The notes under the pieces: generated by a model | What the model saw: the letters and a program-made list of their open reading frames with translations, nothing else | Databases searched by the model: none | Told to the model about the DNA's origin: nothing | Assembly (NCBI GenBank): GCA_934591725.1 | Contig: CAKTPR010000110.1 | Span: 1-6,164 of the forward strand | Reading direction: 5' to 3' | Length of the DNA stretch: 6,164 bases | Source of the DNA: an uncultured Oscillospiraceae bacterium | GTDB lineage: Bacteria; Bacillota; Clostridia; Oscillospirales; Oscillospiraceae | Position numbers and translations under genes: made by a program | Part shown: piece by piece, positions 4,319-6,164 of the stretch | How positions within the stretch are numbered: the stretch's first letter is position 1 | Layout: every line of letters begins with the position of its first letter

Positions 4319-6164
4319 ATGAAACTGATGATACTTGACGGCAACAGCATTGTCAACCGCGCGTTCTACGGTGTGCGGCCGCTGAACGCCCCGGACGGGA
4401 CGCCGACAAACGCGGTGTACGGCTTCATTACGATTTTGCAGCGTATGCTCGACGAGCAGAAGCCTGAGGCTGTGTGCGTGAGCTTCGACCTCAAGGCGCC
4501 GACCTTCCGCCACAAGGCCTGCGACTTTTATAAGGCGCAGCGCAAGCCGATGCCGGAGGAGCTTGCGGTACAGATGCCGCTGCTCAAGGAGACGCTTGAC
4601 GCGATGGGCATACGCCGCTACGAGATAGAGGGCTTTGAAGCGGACGACATTCTCGGTACGGCTGCCGCCGTGTGCGAAAGAAGCGGATGGGACTGCGTTG
4701 TTGTCACGGGCGACAAGGACAGCTTACAGCTTGTGAGCGAGACGACGTCGGTCTGCAACGTGAAAACCGTCAGAGGCCAGACGGAGACTATACTCTATAC
4801 TCCTGAAAGCTTCCGTGCAGAATACGGCTTTGCCCCGGTGCAGATGGTCGACCTGAAAGCGCTGATGGGGGACAGCTCCGACAACATTCCGGGCGTACCC
4901 GGCATCGGTGAGAAGACCGCGCTCGACCTCGTGAGAAGGTACGGCACGGTGGACAGGATATATTCGTCGCTTTGCGCGCTCGATATAAAGGACGGCGTGC
5001 GCAGAAAGCTTGCCGACGGCGAAGCAAGCGCACGGCAATCATACTGGCTTGCAACTATCGTGCGGGATGTGCCGCTGCACTTCAGTCCGGAGGAGAATAT
5101 CTGGAACAACAGCTATACCCCGGAGCTTTACGGCGTGATGAAGCGGCTCGGTTTCAAGCGTTTTATTGACAAATGGGGGCTTGCTGAATCTGAGACGGCT
5201 CCGGTCGAGACTGATGCGGCGGAGAAGCTTACAGAGCAGGTCGTCTCGGATGAAGCCGGGATGGACGCGCTTATCGCAGCAGTCAGAAAAGCGGAGCACA
5301 TCGCGGTCGTGCCGGCTGACGGTCTTGACGCTGTTGAGATCTGCGACGGGGAGACGGTATACCGCGCGCAATGGAGCGTCGCCGGTGAAAAGTACAATGA
5401 GCTGCTGTGCACGGTGTTTTCCCCTGAGGTCAAAAAGCTCGGCCACAACATAAAAGACCTGATGGGTCTGCTCATGAAGGACGAGCTGCCGGTCGAGGGC
5501 TTCACGTTTGACACGGCGCTTGCGGCGTATTTGCTTGACGCAAACAATGGGGACTACTCGCTGACGAGGATAAGCACGAAATACCTGAGCCATGAGCTTG
5601 ACGGAGCACAGGCGATATTTGAGCTGTACTCAGTCCTCGATGCCAAGCTGGACGAGCTTGGCATGACAAAGCTGTATTACGAGGTAGAGCTTCCGCTGTG
5701 CAGAGTGCTTGCGGATATGGAGGCCTCTGGGTTTTATGTGGATCGCAAGGCACTGTACGATTTCGGCGAGAGCCTGAACGACGGCATTGCGCAGATGCAG
5801 GCCGGAATATGGGCACACGCCGGGCACGAATTCAACATCAATTCACCGAAGCAGCTTGGGGAAGTCCTCTTCGAGGAGCTTATGCTGCCCTCGGGGAAAA
5901 AGACGAAATCCGGGTGGAGCACTAATGCGGACGTTTTGGAGAAGCTACGTGACAAGCACCCGATAATCGGCGAAATTCTGGAATACCGTATGCTGACAAA
6001 GCTCAAATCCACTTATGCCGATGGCCTGCTGAAGGTGATTGCACCGGACGGGCGAATACACACGAACTTCCAGATGACCGTCACGGCGACAGGCAGACTG
6101 TCATCGACCGAACCGAACCTGCAAAACATACCCGTGCGCAGGAAGCTTGGCGCGCAGATAAGAA
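4319..6164 (+). CDS. polA: DNA polymerase I, N-terminal 615 residues (3' end outside window)
   Basis: The frame stays open to the window end, so the gene is cut off there, not broken. Residues 1-285 are the 5'-3' flap nuclease: metal ligands D7, D57, E107, D109, D110, D132, D134, D185 and D188 are all present, with a helix-hairpin-helix around GVPGIGEKTA (192-201). Residues about 300-445 correspond to the 3'-5' exonuclease fold but lack its catalytic acids. IAVVPADG (328-335) replaces the D-x-E motif, GHNIKDLM (375-382) lacks the usual Asp, and no Y-x3-D motif is seen, so proofreading is predicted absent, as in Bacillus and Thermus Pol I. The polymerase domain starts near 450 (EVELPLCRVL) and reaches TGRLSSTEPNLQNIPVR (601-617 by family layout, here 601-617 minus truncation at 615), just before palm motif A. 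Pol I removes RNA primers and fills repair gaps. Motifs A, B and C lie beyond the window. Confidence 0.97.
   Translation, partial: MKLMILDGNSIVNRAFYGVRPLNAPDGTPTNAVYGFITILQRMLDEQKPEAVCVSFDLKAPTFRHKACDFYKAQRKPMPEELAVQMPLLKETLDAMGIRRYEIEGFEADDILGTAAAVCERSGWDCVVVTGDKDSLQLVSETTSVCNVKTVRGQTETILYTPESFRAEYGFAPVQMVDLKALMGDSSDNIPGVPGIGEKTALDLVRRYGTVDRIYSSLCALDIKDGVRRKLADGEASARQSYWLATIVRDVPLHFSPEENIWNNSYTPELYGVMKRLGFKRFIDKWGLAESETAPVETDAAEKLTEQVVSDEAGMDALIAAVRKAEHIAVVPADGLDAVEICDGETVYRAQWSVAGEKYNELLCTVFSPEVKKLGHNIKDLMGLLMKDELPVEGFTFDTALAAYLLDANNGDYSLTRISTKYLSHELDGAQAIFELYSVLDAKLDELGMTKLYYEVELPLCRVLADMEASGFYVDRKALYDFGESLNDGIAQMQAGIWAHAGHEFNINSPKQLGEVLFEELMLPSGKKTKSGWSTNADVLEKLRDKHPIIGEILEYRMLTKLKSTYADGLLKVIAPDGRIHTNFQMTVTATGRLSSTEPNLQNIPVRRKLGAQIR

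Noticed and set aside
3769..4513. Overlapping minus-strand open frames across the uvrB-polA junction
   Set aside because: They are antisense to conserved UvrB motifs and to the Pol I nuclease domain, low in complexity (Ser/Arg-rich), and overlap each other in different frames.
1..6164. Mobile elements, CRISPR arrays, tRNA or rRNA genes, or a defence system
   Set aside because: No transposase or integrase frame, no regularly spaced repeat array, no cloverleaf or rRNA-like stretch was seen. All long gene-bearing segments are explained by housekeeping or envelope genes.

Overview
The window looks like chromosomal DNA from a Gram-positive, anaerobe-type Clostridia member, probably of the Oscillospiraceae/Ruminococcaceae kind. 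The grounds are strong AAAGGAGG-type ribosome binding sites, a secreted protein with SLH cell-wall anchoring repeats, a Firmicutes-type DNA polymerase I with a degenerate proofreading domain, and a MetG tail of the style I recall from that group. The lineage is an inference; no rRNA or tRNA gene is present to confirm it.

Layout. Positions 1-411 (+) are the 3' end of a gene for methionyl-tRNA synthetase (C-terminal tRNA-binding OB fold). A perfect 32-bp palindrome at 431-462 acts as a likely bidirectional terminator between it and a convergent PAP2-family membrane phosphatase gene (471-1118, -). The phosphatase and a secreted Ig-like/SLH protein (1254-2162, +) diverge from a 135-bp intergenic region. 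That region carries two good ribosome binding sites, weak promoter elements and a 7-bp inverted repeat that could be a shared operator. Downstream of the SLH gene lie a cluster of TAAACGA repeats and a hairpin terminator. A strong extended -10 promoter then drives uvrB (2345-4309, +), which is followed after 9 bp by polA (4319 to beyond the window end, +).

Functional reading. The central pair (PAP2 phosphatase and SLH protein) concerns the cell envelope: a lipid-phosphate phosphatase and a wall-attached surface protein. The right half is a DNA repair operon. UvrB verifies damage and directs dual incision in nucleotide excision repair. Pol I displaces the excised oligonucleotide and fills the gap, so damage recognition and gap repair are encoded on one transcript.

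I see no mobile element, CRISPR array, RNA gene or clear new system. The genes are mostly well-known families. The least explained parts are the two intergenic regions (1119-1253 and 2163-2344) and the exact job of the SLH protein.
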